A DNA stretch of 64,000 nt from positions 62,001 to 126,000 of the forward strand of contig NZ_JACYXI010000003.1 in NCBI RefSeq assembly GCF_014842915.1, in the 5' to 3' direction. The stretch comes from Roseibium litorale. GTDB taxonomy: Bacteria > Pseudomonadota > Alphaproteobacteria > Rhizobiales > Stappiaceae. Position numbers and translations under genes: made by a program. Shown in pieces: positions 41,908 through 50,323 of this stretch. The number at the start of each line of letters is the position of its first letter. Position 1 is the first letter of the stretch. The notes under the pieces were generated by a model that ran no database searches, was not told where the DNA came from, and saw only the letters and a program-made list of their open reading frames with translations.

Positions 41908-42687
41908 TCAAACTGTTCCGCCGAGGGAACCTTCCAGTTCTGCCAATTCCTGTCCTCCCGCCATCAGATCCTGCAGCTCCTCCGCTGCAATTTCGCCTTT
42001 CCTTGCTGTGCCAAGTGTCTTGCCCCGGTTCAGAACCGTGAACCGGTCACCAACGGCCATGGCATGACGCACGTTGTGTGTGATGAAAACGGCCCCGATG
42101 CCCTTCTTGCGGACCTTGTCGATCGTGGCGAGCACATTCGAGGTCTGGCGTACGCCAAGCGCCGAAGTGGGTTCATCGAGGATCAGCACTTTTGCGCCGA
42201 AATAGACGGCCCGTGCGATGGCAACCGTCTGGCGTTCGCCGCCAGAGAGTGTGCCGACCGCCTGGTCCGGGGAGCGCAGATGGATGCCCATCTTTGCCAT
42301 TTCTTCCATCGTGACGGCATTGGCCTGCCCGAAGTCGAAGAACTTGAACGGGCCAGCCCGCCGCTGAGGCTCACGGCCCATCCAGAAATTGCGGGTCACG
42401 GACATCAGCGGGATCATGGCGAGATCCTGATAGACCGTTGCAATTCCGGCTGTCATGGCCTCGCGCGGGTTTTCAAACCGCATTTCCTTGCCGTCCATCA
42501 GGATCTGCCCCTTGGTCGGCTTATGGACACCAGACATTGTCTTGATGAAGGTGGATTTTCCTGCACCGTTGTCGCCCAGCAGGCAGTGGCATTCGCCGGG
42601 CATGACCGAGACGGACACGCCGTTGAGGGCGATGACAGGGCCGAAGTGTTTCTCGATGTTGACGAGTTCGATAAGGGGAGCGGTCAT
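41908..42687 (-). CDS. Inositol ABC transporter ATP-binding protein (single cassette)
   Basis: 259 residues, one ABC cassette: Walker [11 protein letters not shown], signature LSGGERQT, Walker [13 protein letters not shown]. Unlike RhaT (two fused cassettes), this CUT2-type ATPase has only one and must dimerise, like FrcA of fructose importers. It lies between the permease gene (one base away) and iolC, so it almost certainly energises inositol import. IatA-like by role. Confidence 0.88.
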   Translation of the reverse strand: MTAPLIELVNIEKHFGPVIALNGVSVSVMPGECHCLLGDNGAGKSTFIKTMSGVHKPTKGQILMDGKEMRFENPREAMTAGIATVYQDLAMIPLMSVTRNFWMGREPQRRAGPFKFFDFGQANAVTMEEMAKMGIHLRSPDQAVGTLSGGERQTVAIARAVYFGAKVLILDEPTSALGVRQTSNVLATIDKVRKKGIGAVFITHNVRHAMAVGDRFTVLNRGKTLGTARKGEIAAEELQDLMAGGQELAELEGSLGGTV

Positions 42688-42688
42688 C

Positions 42689-43831
42689 TCAGCGTTCTCC
42701 CGTGATCATGCGGCGGATGTAGGTGTTGAGGATCACGGCAAGCAGCAGGATCACCCCCAGGAACACGCGGAACAGCGAGCTTTCCACGCCAGCGAAGAAC
42801 AGGCCCTGCTGAACCACGCCAAAGATGAGAGCGCCGAGCGCCGCGCCAATGACAGAGCCATAGCCCCCGGTGAGCAGAGCGCCGCCGATCACCACCGAAA
42901 TGATGGCCTCGAATTCCTTCAGCAAGCCGCGGTCAGCCGCGGCGGAGCCGAATTCCATGACCTGACAGGTTGCGAAAACCGTTGCGCAGAAAGCGGTCAG
43001 CATGAACATCAGGATCTTGACCCGGTCGACAGGTACGCCGACGTAGCGGGCAGCTTGCGCATCCCCGCCAGCTGCAAAAATCCAGTTGCCGAAGCGCGTC
43101 TTGGTCAGAAGGACATGGCCGAAGATGATCAGCGCGAGAGCCCAGACCACAAGCATCGGAACACCTTCCACCACTGGCTGGCCAGCCTTGGGTCCGGCGA
43201 CGAACTTGCCGACGACGCCCATGTCGGCGAGCCAGACGAATGCGCCGCTGAAGATCTTACCGCCGAAGAGCCAGGCGATGGGATCGCCTTCAGCAGCTTC
43301 GCGCACGCCGCCGATGATTGTCTTGCGGGTGGTGGTGATGGAAATGAAGATCGTCAAACCGCGCAGAATGTAGAGAAAAGCGAGGGTGACGATGAAGGAG
43401 GGCAGGCCCGTCTTGATCACCAGATAGCCGTTAAGCGCGCCGATCAGCAGCGCCAGCGCAAAGGCGGCAAGGATCGCGACCCAGGTGGGGAACCCCCACT
43501 GAACGGTCATCAGGGCGATAATAATGCCGGAAAAGCCGATCATCGACCCAACGGAAAGGTCGAACTCACCGGCAATCATCAGCAGGCAGGCGCCGACAGC
43601 AATGATCGCGAACTGAGCGGACACGGTGCCCCAGTTGATGATGCCTTCAGGAGCGAACATGCCGCTGTCGCCAGCGATGGTGAGGAAAAAGGCGAAGACG
43701 AGAATGGTGCCGCAGATGGCGCCGAGCTCGGGCCGGATCAGGGCCTTGCGCAGCGGTGAAATTTCACGGACGCGTTCGTCCTTGATCGCTGCTGTGATCT
43801 GTTCGGGTGTCTGGCCGCTTGTGTCAGCCAT
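42689..43831 (-). CDS. Inositol ABC transporter permease
   Basis: 380 residues, about ten hydrophobic segments, CUT2 BPD_transp_2 family ([45 protein letters not shown]). A single permease gene is present, so the channel is presumably a homodimer. An insertion of about 50 residues between middle segments (around [20 protein letters not shown]) makes it longer than RhaP/RhaQ. The ATG at 43831 follows GGCAGGAGGATGCA. Confidence 0.88.
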   Translation of the reverse strand: MADTSGQTPEQITAAIKDERVREISPLRKALIRPELGAICGTILVFAFFLTIAGDSGMFAPEGIINWGTVSAQFAIIAVGACLLMIAGEFDLSVGSMIGFSGIIIALMTVQWGFPTWVAILAAFALALLIGALNGYLVIKTGLPSFIVTLAFLYILRGLTIFISITTTRKTIIGGVREAAEGDPIAWLFGGKIFSGAFVWLADMGVVGKFVAGPKAGQPVVEGVPMLVVWALALIIFGHVLLTKTRFGNWIFAAGGDAQAARYVGVPVDRVKILMFMLTAFCATVFATCQVMEFGSAAADRGLLKEFEAIISVVIGGALLTGGYGSVIGAALGALIFGVVQQGLFFAGVESSLFRVFLGVILLLAVILNTYIRRMITGER

Positions 43832-43927
43832 TGCATCCTCCTGCCAGCCGCGAGCCAAGCCCGGGCCGTCCAACTGCCTGCCCCGTGAAGGGTGCAGATA
43901 ACGCTGTTTGGTGATCTTTGTGTTGGC

Positions 43928-43973
43928 GCCTCCCGAAGGAGGCTCCAGCGCCACGAAAACTTTGGCGTGGCGC
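43928..43973. terminator. Double hairpin between inositol binding-protein and permease genes
   Basis: GCCTCC/GGAGGC around CGAA (43928-43943) and GCGCCACG/CGTGGCGC around ten bases (43948-43955 with 43966-43973). On the minus strand they follow the binding-protein stop and precede the permease. They parallel the single hairpins after the other binding-protein genes. Confidence 0.6.
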
Positions 43974-44000
43974 CGGACCGCTTATGCGGAGTGATAGTCC

Positions 44001-44942
44001 TTAGCGGTATTCACCTGCGTATTTTTCGACCAGGCCGATGTTGGACTTCGTGACGAAGCCAGGACCGGAGTTGATGGAGTTCCCCGGAACAACGCCGTAG
44101 CGGGTCAGGTTGGTCAGGATCACGACCGGCAGATACCCCTGAAGGTAGGGCTGCTGGTCGATGGCGAATGCGATGACGTCCGACTTGATGGCTGCGGCGA
44201 TTTCGCCGGAAAGATCGAAGGTGCCGAAATGGATGGTGCCGGACTTGCCCATTTCCTCAAGCGCAGCAAGGGTCGGATGAGCGGACGTCGGCCCGAGGGT
44301 CAGGATGCCGTTGGTGTCCGGGTTGGCCTGCAGGTAAGCCATGACCTTGGACTTGATTTCTGCCGGATCCTGGCCGCTGTCGATCATCTGGTTACCCAGT
44401 TCGACGCCAAGCGCATCTGCATAGCCCTGGCAACGCTCAACCGACGCCGGGTTGGTGATGTAGTGGTTCACACAGAGGAACTTGGTAACACCAGCAGCCT
44501 TGGCCTTTTCGCCCGCGCCCATGCCAGCAGCATGTTCAGGCTGACCCACATGCATCAGAGCGCCAATGGCCTTGGACTGCTCTTCGGTGCCGGAGTTGAT
44601 GGTGATGACCGGGATGCCCTTGGCAACTGCGTTGGACAGCGGGCCGGACAGAACGTCGTAGTCGGCGATGGTGGCGATGATGCCGTCCGGATTGGATGCA
44701 GATGCCTGCTCGATGATGCGGGCCATGTCGGCAAGGTCACCCGTTGGCGGGTTGCGGTACTCGACGGTGACGTTCATCTGGTCACCGGCGACCTTGATGG
44801 CATTCTTGATGGTGTTCCACCAGCTGTCGCTGTCCGGTGCATGGCTTACCAGAATATAACGTTCGCCTTCAGCCTGTGCAGGCATCGCGACCGAGGTGAG
44901 GGCAAGGGCTGCGGCCGCCATTGCCATAAATGTCTTTTTCAT
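44001..44942 (-). CDS. Inositol ABC transporter periplasmic binding protein
   Basis: 313 residues with a signal peptide (MKKTFMAMAAAALAL, ending MPAQA). Type I periplasmic binding fold (YILVSHAPDSDSWWNTIKNA, NPDGIIATIADYDVL, FGTFDLSGEIAAAIK). Its position at the head of the iolCDEB operon and an IolR-type operator 86 bp upstream make myo-inositol (or a close isomer) the expected ligand. The ATG at 44942 is supported by CTGGGAGGAACCCG. IbpA-like by role. Confidence 0.87.
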   Translation of the reverse strand: MKKTFMAMAAAALALTSVAMPAQAEGERYILVSHAPDSDSWWNTIKNAIKVAGDQMNVTVEYRNPPTGDLADMARIIEQASASNPDGIIATIADYDVLSGPLSNAVAKGIPVITINSGTEEQSKAIGALMHVGQPEHAAGMGAGEKAKAAGVTKFLCVNHYITNPASVERCQGYADALGVELGNQMIDSGQDPAEIKSKVMAYLQANPDTNGILTLGPTSAHPTLAALEEMGKSGTIHFGTFDLSGEIAAAIKSDVIAFAIDQQPYLQGYLPVVILTNLTRYGVVPGNSINSGPGFVTKSNIGLVEKYAGEYR

Positions 44943-45030
44943 CGGGTTCCTCCCAGAACGGTTGGCCTGGCGGCTGTGCCAGACCAGGAAATTGTCATGG
45001 CTCGCCGTCTCCTCAGGCTGACCATGAAAT

Positions 45031-45044
45031 GGAATATAAATTCC
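45031..45044. promoter_or_regulatory. IolR-type operator upstream of the inositol transport/iolCDEB operon
   Basis: GGAA-N6-TTCC (45031-45044), inside the longer palindrome TGGAATATAAATTCCA. The same signature is reported upstream of Sinorhizobium meliloti iol genes regulated by IolR. It lies 86 bp before the binding-protein start, a proper place to block that promoter. Confidence 0.75.
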
Positions 45045-45077
45045 AAATCTAGAATCGCGCAATGAAAATTTTCTATG

Positions 45078-45896
45078 TCAGGACTTTTCCCGACGGGCGC
45101 CCACCGAAACGGCAAGCGCAATAGCCAGTGCGAAACTGGCAGAAAGAGCCCGGAAGTCACCGACATCCAGCTCCACCACCAAAAGGCTTGTCGCGCCCAT
45201 CCGGACCAGAGGACTTGTCACCAGATCGGTGATCGCGACCAGGTCCGCACCCTGACGCTGGGCGGCTTCCGCAATCTCAAGGGTCTGTTCGGAATAGGGA
45301 GCGAAGGTGACGGCGATGACTGCGTCGCCCTTCTGGATGGTGTGGTCGAAGCGAATGCCTCCGATGCCCGTATGCAGAACGCTGGGAACCTGCATTTTCT
45401 CAAAGGCATAGGCGAGGTAAGAGGTAACCGGGAATGCTCTCCTGAAACCCACGAGGTGAATGGTGCGGGCCTTGGACAGGGTTTCGACGGCTTTTTGCAG
45501 CGCCGCCGGATCCACCGACGTCATCAGGTTTTCCAGTGACGCGCGTCCAACTTCCACGAACTCTGCCAAAAGCGCGGAGGGCGATTCCGTTCCATGCTCC
45601 CGCAGCTTTGCGAGGCGGGTTCCATAATCGGGCCACTTCTGAGAGAAATCTGTGCGAAACAGTTTCTGCATCTGGGAAAAGCCTGAGAAGCCCATCTCCT
45701 GGCAGAAGCGCATGAAGGCGGAGGGCTGAACATCCGCGCCAGCCGCCAGTTCCGCGACGGTGGAGACAGCAACCCGGTCGGGATTGGCTGCGACATAATC
45801 GGCGCATTGTTTCAGCCGCTTTGGAAGAAATTCCGCCCGTTCTCCAAGGCGTTCGATGAATGCGTCGATGGTTTGCGGTGCCAGGTCAGTTGTCAT
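45078..45896 (-). CDS. iolR: RpiR-family regulator IolR
   Basis: 272 residues: N-terminal RpiR helix-turn-helix (LPKRLKQCADYVAANPDRVA, then VSTVAELAAGADVQPSAFMRF) and a C-terminal SIS domain (ARTIHLVGFRRAFPVTSYLAY; DAVIAVTFAPYSEQTLEIAE) that would sense a phosphorylated inositol intermediate. Two operators of the known IolR type flank it, supporting a repressor role. I chose ATG 45896; a GTG at 45920 is in frame. Ribosome sites are weak for both. Confidence 0.87.
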   Translation of the reverse strand: MTTDLAPQTIDAFIERLGERAEFLPKRLKQCADYVAANPDRVAVSTVAELAAGADVQPSAFMRFCQEMGFSGFSQMQKLFRTDFSQKWPDYGTRLAKLREHGTESPSALLAEFVEVGRASLENLMTSVDPAALQKAVETLSKARTIHLVGFRRAFPVTSYLAYAFEKMQVPSVLHTGIGGIRFDHTIQKGDAVIAVTFAPYSEQTLEIAEAAQRQGADLVAITDLVTSPLVRMGATSLLVVELDVGDFRALSASFALAIALAVSVGARREKS

Positions 45897-45937
45897 GGTT
45901 TGTCTTTTCGTGCTTGACACGTTCTATTGAAAGTGAT

Positions 45938-45957
45938 TTTGGAATTTTTATTCCAAA
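45938..45957. promoter_or_regulatory. IolR-type operator in the iolR-iolG gap
   Basis: TTTGGAAT-TTTT-ATTCCAAA, a perfect 8-bp inverted repeat whose centre is GGAA-N6-TTCC (45941-45954). It is 62 bp before iolG and about 42 bp before iolR, so it could repress both. It is an extended version of the site at 45031. Confidence 0.8.
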
Positions 45958-46018
45958 GTGGCAACCCTCGCGATTGGCGAGCCGATGATGCCAAGATTCA
46001 TCCGGGAGGATACAGATT

Positions 46019-47017
46019 ATGACGCTCAATGTTGCGCTGCTGGGTGCAGGCCGCATCGGCAAGGTTCACGCCAAGGCTATTGCCGCCACCGAAGGCGCCC
46101 GTCTGGTCGCCGTTGCGGACGCGATGGCTGAAGCTGCAAATGCGCTTGCGTCTGCTTATGGCGCGGAAGTGCGCAGCATTGACGCGATTGAAGCGTCTGC
46201 TGACGTGAACGCCGTTATCATCTGCACGCCGACCGACACGCATGCCGACCTGATTGAGCGTTTTGCCCGTGCCGGCAAGGCGATCTTCTGCGAAAAGCCG
46301 GTGGACCTGTCCGTTGAACGCGTCCGCTCGTGCCTGAAGGTTGTCGAGGAAACCGGCGCCGTTCTCATGCTCGGTTTCAACCGCCGCTTTGACCCGCACT
46401 TCCGTGCCGTTCGCGCTGAAGTTGATGCGGGCCGCATTGGCGATGTGGAAATGGTCCAGATCACGTCCCGTGACCCGGGTGCTCCGCCGCCGTCCTACAT
46501 CAAGTCTTCCGGCGGCATCTTCCGCGACATGACCATCCACGATTTCGACATGGCCCGCTTCCTGCTGGGTGAGGACGTCGACACTGTGATGGCAACGGGT
46601 TCCGCTCTCGTTGATCCGGAAATCGGCCGTCTGGGCGACTTTGACAGTGCATCGGTGATCCTGACCACTGCGAGCGGCAAGCAGTGCACCATCTCCAACT
46701 CCCGCCGGGCCACCTACGGCTACGATCAGCGGATTGAAGTGCATGGCTCCAAGGGGGCTGTCAGTGCCGAGAACCAGCGTCCGGTCTCCATCGAAGTGGC
46801 AACTGCCGATGGTTATACCCGTCCGCCGCTGCACGACTTCTTCATGACCCGCTACACCGAGGCATATGCAGCCGAAATCGCAGCGTTCGTGAAGTCGGTT
46901 GAAGGTGGTGTTCCGGCGAGCCCAAGCGGCAAGGATGGCCTTGCAGCCCTTCTGATCGCTGAAGCTGCCTTGAAGTCCATTGCCGAAAAGAGGGCTGTTT
47001 CGATCAGCGAGATCTGA
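46019..47017 (+). CDS. iolG: Inositol 2-dehydrogenase IolG
   Basis: 332 residues of the Gfo/Idh/MocA family: Rossmann loop GAGRIGKVHAKAI, the EKP motif in CEKPVDLS and the substrate-side DMTIHDFDMARFLLGEDVD with the catalytic His. It oxidises myo-inositol to 2-keto-myo-inositol, the first step of the pathway. The GGGAGGATACAGATT ribosome site precedes the ATG. It is divergent from iolR over a shared operator, and followed 40 bp later by a second dehydrogenase gene. Confidence 0.92.
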   Translation: MTLNVALLGAGRIGKVHAKAIAATEGARLVAVADAMAEAANALASAYGAEVRSIDAIEASADVNAVIICTPTDTHADLIERFARAGKAIFCEKPVDLSVERVRSCLKVVEETGAVLMLGFNRRFDPHFRAVRAEVDAGRIGDVEMVQITSRDPGAPPPSYIKSSGGIFRDMTIHDFDMARFLLGEDVDTVMATGSALVDPEIGRLGDFDSASVILTTASGKQCTISNSRRATYGYDQRIEVHGSKGAVSAENQRPVSIEVATADGYTRPPLHDFFMTRYTEAYAAEIAAFVKSVEGGVPASPSGKDGLAALLIAEAALKSIAEKRAVSISEI

Positions 47018-47057
47018 TCCCCGGCAACCATACAGCTGCGATTTGGGAGGAGAGCGG

Positions 47058-48194
47058 ATGCAGCAAGATATCAAAACGATCGGCATTGGCCTGATCGGCA
47101 CTGGTTTCATGGGCAAGTGTCATGCGCTTGCCTATGGGGCCGTTAAGGCGGTGTTCGGCGATGTGCCGGCGCCGCGTCTTGAAGTCCTATGTGAGGTGCC
47201 TTCCGAGAAGGCGGCTGAATATGCCGGCCGCTTCGGCTTTGCCCGCTCGACCTCGGACTGGCGGGATCTGATTGCGGATCCCGCGGTGGATATCGTCTGC
47301 ATCACGACTCCCAACAAGATGCATAAGGAAATGGCGCTGGCGGCTTTGGCCGCCGGCAAGCATGTGCATCTCGAAAAGCCGATGGCCCTGACCATCGAAG
47401 ATGCCCGGCAGATGGCCGCAGCAGCGGCAGGCGCCAGGGGGCGCACGATCACGGGCTATAACTATCTTCATAATCCGGCAATTACCCACGCCCGGCGTCT
47501 CATTGATGCCGGTGCAATCGGCCGCGTGGTCCAGTTCCGTGGTGTGATCGATGAAGACTATCAGGCAGATCCCGAACTGCCATGGTCATGGCGCGCGATG
47601 CGCGAACAGGCGGGACTTGGGGCATTGGGCGACATCGGCTGTCATCTGGTCAGCATTGCGAATGCGCTGGTCGGGCCCGTGGAAAGTCTGGTGGCCGAAA
47701 TGCAGACTGTGCATGAAACCCGCCCCGTCGAAGGCGGCGGCCGCAAGCCGGTGGAGAACGAAGATATTGCCTCGGCTCTGCTGACCTTCCGCAATGGTGT
47801 GAAGGGTCTGATTACCGCTTCCCGCAGCGCATGGGGCCGCAAGAGCTATATCGCGTTCGAGGTCCATGGCACTGAAGGCATGATCCGCTACGATCAGGAG
47901 CGGATGAACGAGCTGCATCTTTATCAAAATCGTGGTGAGGTGGCCGAGCAGGGCTTTAAAACAATCCTGACGGGACCTGCACATCCGCCTTACGGTGAGT
48001 TCGTGCCCGCGCCCGGACATCAGCTCGGGTTCAACGATCTTAAGGTGATCGAGGTTCACGAGTTCCTGCGTGCCATCGTCGAGGGGCGTGAGGCTAAACC
48101 GAATTTTACCGACGCGCTCCACTTCGAGGAGGTCATTCACGCCGTCGCCAGATCTGCGGAAACAGGCGAGCGTGTCGTGGTTGGTCTTCGCTGA
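47058..48194 (+). CDS. Second Gfo/Idh/MocA oxidoreductase in the inositol locus
   Basis: 378 residues: GLIGTGFMGKCHALAY nucleotide loop, LEKPMALT, and LGALGDIGCHLVSIANAL with the family histidine. It is a different subfamily from IolG, longer by 46 residues. It may oxidise another inositol isomer or derivative (compare the IolX/IolW and IolY types) but specificity cannot be read. ATG 47058 has GGGAGGAGAGCGG upstream; an open frame beginning at 46980 lies in the iolG 3' end. Confidence 0.85.
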   Translation: MQQDIKTIGIGLIGTGFMGKCHALAYGAVKAVFGDVPAPRLEVLCEVPSEKAAEYAGRFGFARSTSDWRDLIADPAVDIVCITTPNKMHKEMALAALAAGKHVHLEKPMALTIEDARQMAAAAAGARGRTITGYNYLHNPAITHARRLIDAGAIGRVVQFRGVIDEDYQADPELPWSWRAMREQAGLGALGDIGCHLVSIANALVGPVESLVAEMQTVHETRPVEGGGRKPVENEDIASALLTFRNGVKGLITASRSAWGRKSYIAFEVHGTEGMIRYDQERMNELHLYQNRGEVAEQGFKTILTGPAHPPYGEFVPAPGHQLGFNDLKVIEVHEFLRAIVEGREAKPNFTDALHFEEVIHAVARSAETGERVVVGLR

Positions 48195-48251
48195 CTTCCA
48201 TGCGCCGCAACTCGCTGACATTGTTTTGCAGAAAGGTTGTGGCGGTGAAGT

Positions 48252-48944
48252 TCAGTGAGGGCTGAGGCCCCTTGCAATCACCTTGACGAGCGCCTTGCGG
48301 TAGCTGAGGTCATTTCTGAAGACCGCGGGCGCACCATTGCTGGTGAGTGGCATGGCAACACGGATGGCGATCATCATGTCGATGAGAACCTTGGCTGCGG
48401 CCGGCACGTCATCCGTTTCTATCCTTCCTTTTGCGACCTGATCTTTAATCCAGTCGGACAGCAGTGTGTGAGCATTCACCCCGCCGTGCTCAGTGAGGAT
48501 CTCTTCCAGTTCCTGCGTTGCGGGCGTTTCCATGAAGAAGACCCGGAGAATCGCATTCTGCCGAGCGAATTCCTCCTCCGTCTGATTGAAACGGCAGATT
48601 TCCATCAGGGCGTCCTCCAAGGTCAGGTGATCATAGTTACCCGGTAACGCGATGATCGCGGAGCGGTGTGTAACGATCATTTCCTGGAAGAGACTGGTCT
48701 TGGAAGGAAAGTATCCGTAAAGAGTACGTTTTGAAATGCCGCAGTGCGATGCGACAAGATCCATTGTCGTTCCGGCATACTGAAGATCGACGAATATTTT
48801 AAGAGCGGCCTCAATTATGGTCGTTTTAAGCTCGTTATCATTATTAATTCTTGGTCTTCCGCGCTTATTACATTTTGACACAATTTTCCTGTTTGCCGGT
48901 TTCGAGCTTTTGGGTGACAAAGATGTGTCATTTCGGTCATTCAT
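48252..48944 (-). CDS. TetR-family regulator of the RND pump
   Basis: 230 residues. An unusual polar lysine-rich N-terminal tail of about 35 residues ends KRGRPRI, an AT-hook-like core, and is encoded in AT-richer DNA than the neighbours. The TetR helix-turn-helix follows (IIEAALKIFVDL, CGISKRTLYGYFPSKTSLF). It is divergent from an efflux operon, the usual AcrR-like arrangement, so it probably represses the pump until a drug-like ligand binds. Confidence 0.87.
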   Translation of the reverse strand: MNDRNDTSLSPKSSKPANRKIVSKCNKRGRPRINNDNELKTTIIEAALKIFVDLQYAGTTMDLVASHCGISKRTLYGYFPSKTSLFQEMIVTHRSAIIALPGNYDHLTLEDALMEICRFNQTEEEFARQNAILRVFFMETPATQELEEILTEHGGVNAHTLLSDWIKDQVAKGRIETDDVPAAAKVLIDMMIAIRVAMPLTSNGAPAVFRNDLSYRKALVKVIARGLSPH

Positions 48945-49057
48945 CTTGAAAAATTCTCCCTCCCCGTATGATTAGCGTTTGACTCGCCTTGTGCTTCGCC
49001 ATTAATGGTACTTGTAAGTTTCCTAAAACTCAATGATCGTGGCAGGTGTGTGACGTG
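48945..49057. promoter_or_regulatory. Divergent tetR-type / RND promoter region
   Basis: TTGACT at 48979-48984 stands 17 bp before TTAATG (49002-49007), a weak match to a housekeeping promoter for the efflux genes. ATTAATGG and ACTTGTAAG lie next to it. I see no convincing TetR palindrome. Confidence 0.3.
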
Positions 49058-50317
49058 ATGAGCGGTGCAAATGCGCAAGAGGCCCGGTTGGGCAAAGCGT
49101 TTAGTTTTTCCCGTCAATTCAAATTTGCTGCCGCAGCAGCGCTTTTGTCGACTTTTGCTCTTGCTGGGTGCAATGAGCAGGGGGGTAACAAACCTGGGCC
49201 TGGCCCATCGGCCGGAGGTGCCAAGCCTCAAGTCGGTATCGTGGAACTCCATCCGCAATCGGTGGCTATTACCGCGGAATTGCCCGGCCGTATCAGCGCT
49301 CCGCTGATTGCCGAGGTGCGGCCCCAGGTGAGCGGTATCGTGAAGGGGCGGCTGTTCCGTGAGGGCTCCGAAGTTCAGGAAGGCGAGCTGCTTTACCAGA
49401 TTGACGATTCGACCTATCTGGCAGACTACGATAGCGCGCTGGCCAATCTGGAGAAGGCCGAAGCCTCGGTGCCTAGCGCACAGACAAAGCTGGACCGCTA
49501 CCAGGATCTGATTAAACAGAATGCTGTCGCAAAACAGGATCTGGATGATGCTGTTGCATCTCTGGCGGAGGCCAAGGCGGAAGTTGCCGCGGCAAAGGCT
49601 GCTGTTGAGACAGCCCGGATCAATCTGGACAACACCAAAATCAAGGCGCCGATTTCCGGCCGTATTGAAAAGTCCAGCTTGACGGTTGGTGCGCTGGTGA
49701 CTGCAAACCAGACAACAGCTCTGACCACCATCCGGCAGCTTGATCCGATCAATGTGGATGTGACTCAGTCGAGCACCAATCTGCTTAATCTGCGCAAGGC
49801 GGTCCGGGATGGCCGGGTTAAGCTCAGTGGCGACAATGTTCATGTCCGCCTGAAGCTCGAAACCGGTGAGGATTACAGCGAGCAAGGGCGTCTCGAATTT
49901 TCCGAGGCTTATGTGGATGAAACCACGGGTACATACACGCTGCGCGCGGAGTTCCCTAATCCTGACCGCCTTCTGCTGCCTGGCATGTATGTCCGTGCCA
50001 TCGTGGAAGAGGGTATCGCCCAGGACTCGTTCCTGGTTCCCCAGCGTGGTGTGAGCCGCAACTCGCGTGGTGAGGCCGTTGCCCTTTTCGTTGGCGAGGA
50101 TGGCAAGGTCGAAGAGCGTATTCTCGATGTTAAGAGCAACATCGGAACCAACTGGCTTGTGGCGGATGGCATCAAGGATGGCGACAAGGTGATCGTCGAA
50201 GGCAGTCTGTTCGTCCGGGCCGGTCAGGAAGTGACTGCGGTGCCGGTCACAATCGACGAGACGACAGGTGAAGTCCGTACCCGGGGTGATGCCTCCGCGA
50301 ACTCAGACGGGAAATAA
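49058..50317 (+). CDS. RND efflux membrane fusion lipoprotein (AcrA-like)
   Basis: About 419 residues. A basic start and hydrophobic stretch end at a lipobox FALAGC, so the protein is probably a periplasmic lipoprotein anchored in the inner membrane. The body shows the lipoyl/barrel-sandwich halves (IAEVRPQVSGIVKGRLFREGS-type and APISGRIEKSSLTVGALV), a coiled coil between (ADYDSALANLEKAEA to VAAAKAAVETARINL) and the beta-barrel. Start could be ATG 49058 or GTG 49046; ribosome sites are weak. Confidence 0.88.
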   Translation: MSGANAQEARLGKAFSFSRQFKFAAAAALLSTFALAGCNEQGGNKPGPGPSAGGAKPQVGIVELHPQSVAITAELPGRISAPLIAEVRPQVSGIVKGRLFREGSEVQEGELLYQIDDSTYLADYDSALANLEKAEASVPSAQTKLDRYQDLIKQNAVAKQDLDDAVASLAEAKAEVAAAKAAVETARINLDNTKIKAPISGRIEKSSLTVGALVTANQTTALTTIRQLDPINVDVTQSSTNLLNLRKAVRDGRVKLSGDNVHVRLKLETGEDYSEQGRLEFSEAYVDETTGTYTLRAEFPNPDRLLLPGMYVRAIVEEGIAQDSFLVPQRGVSRNSRGEAVALFVGEDGKVEERILDVKSNIGTNWLVADGIKDGDKVIVEGSLFVRAGQEVTAVPVTIDETTGEVRTRGDASANSDGK

Positions 50318-50323
50318 ACGCCG

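Noticed and set aside
45913..45942. TTGACA near 45914 as a -35 box for iolG
   Set aside because: The sequence 17 bp downstream (TTTTGG) is not a usable -10, so I do not call a promoter, only the operator.
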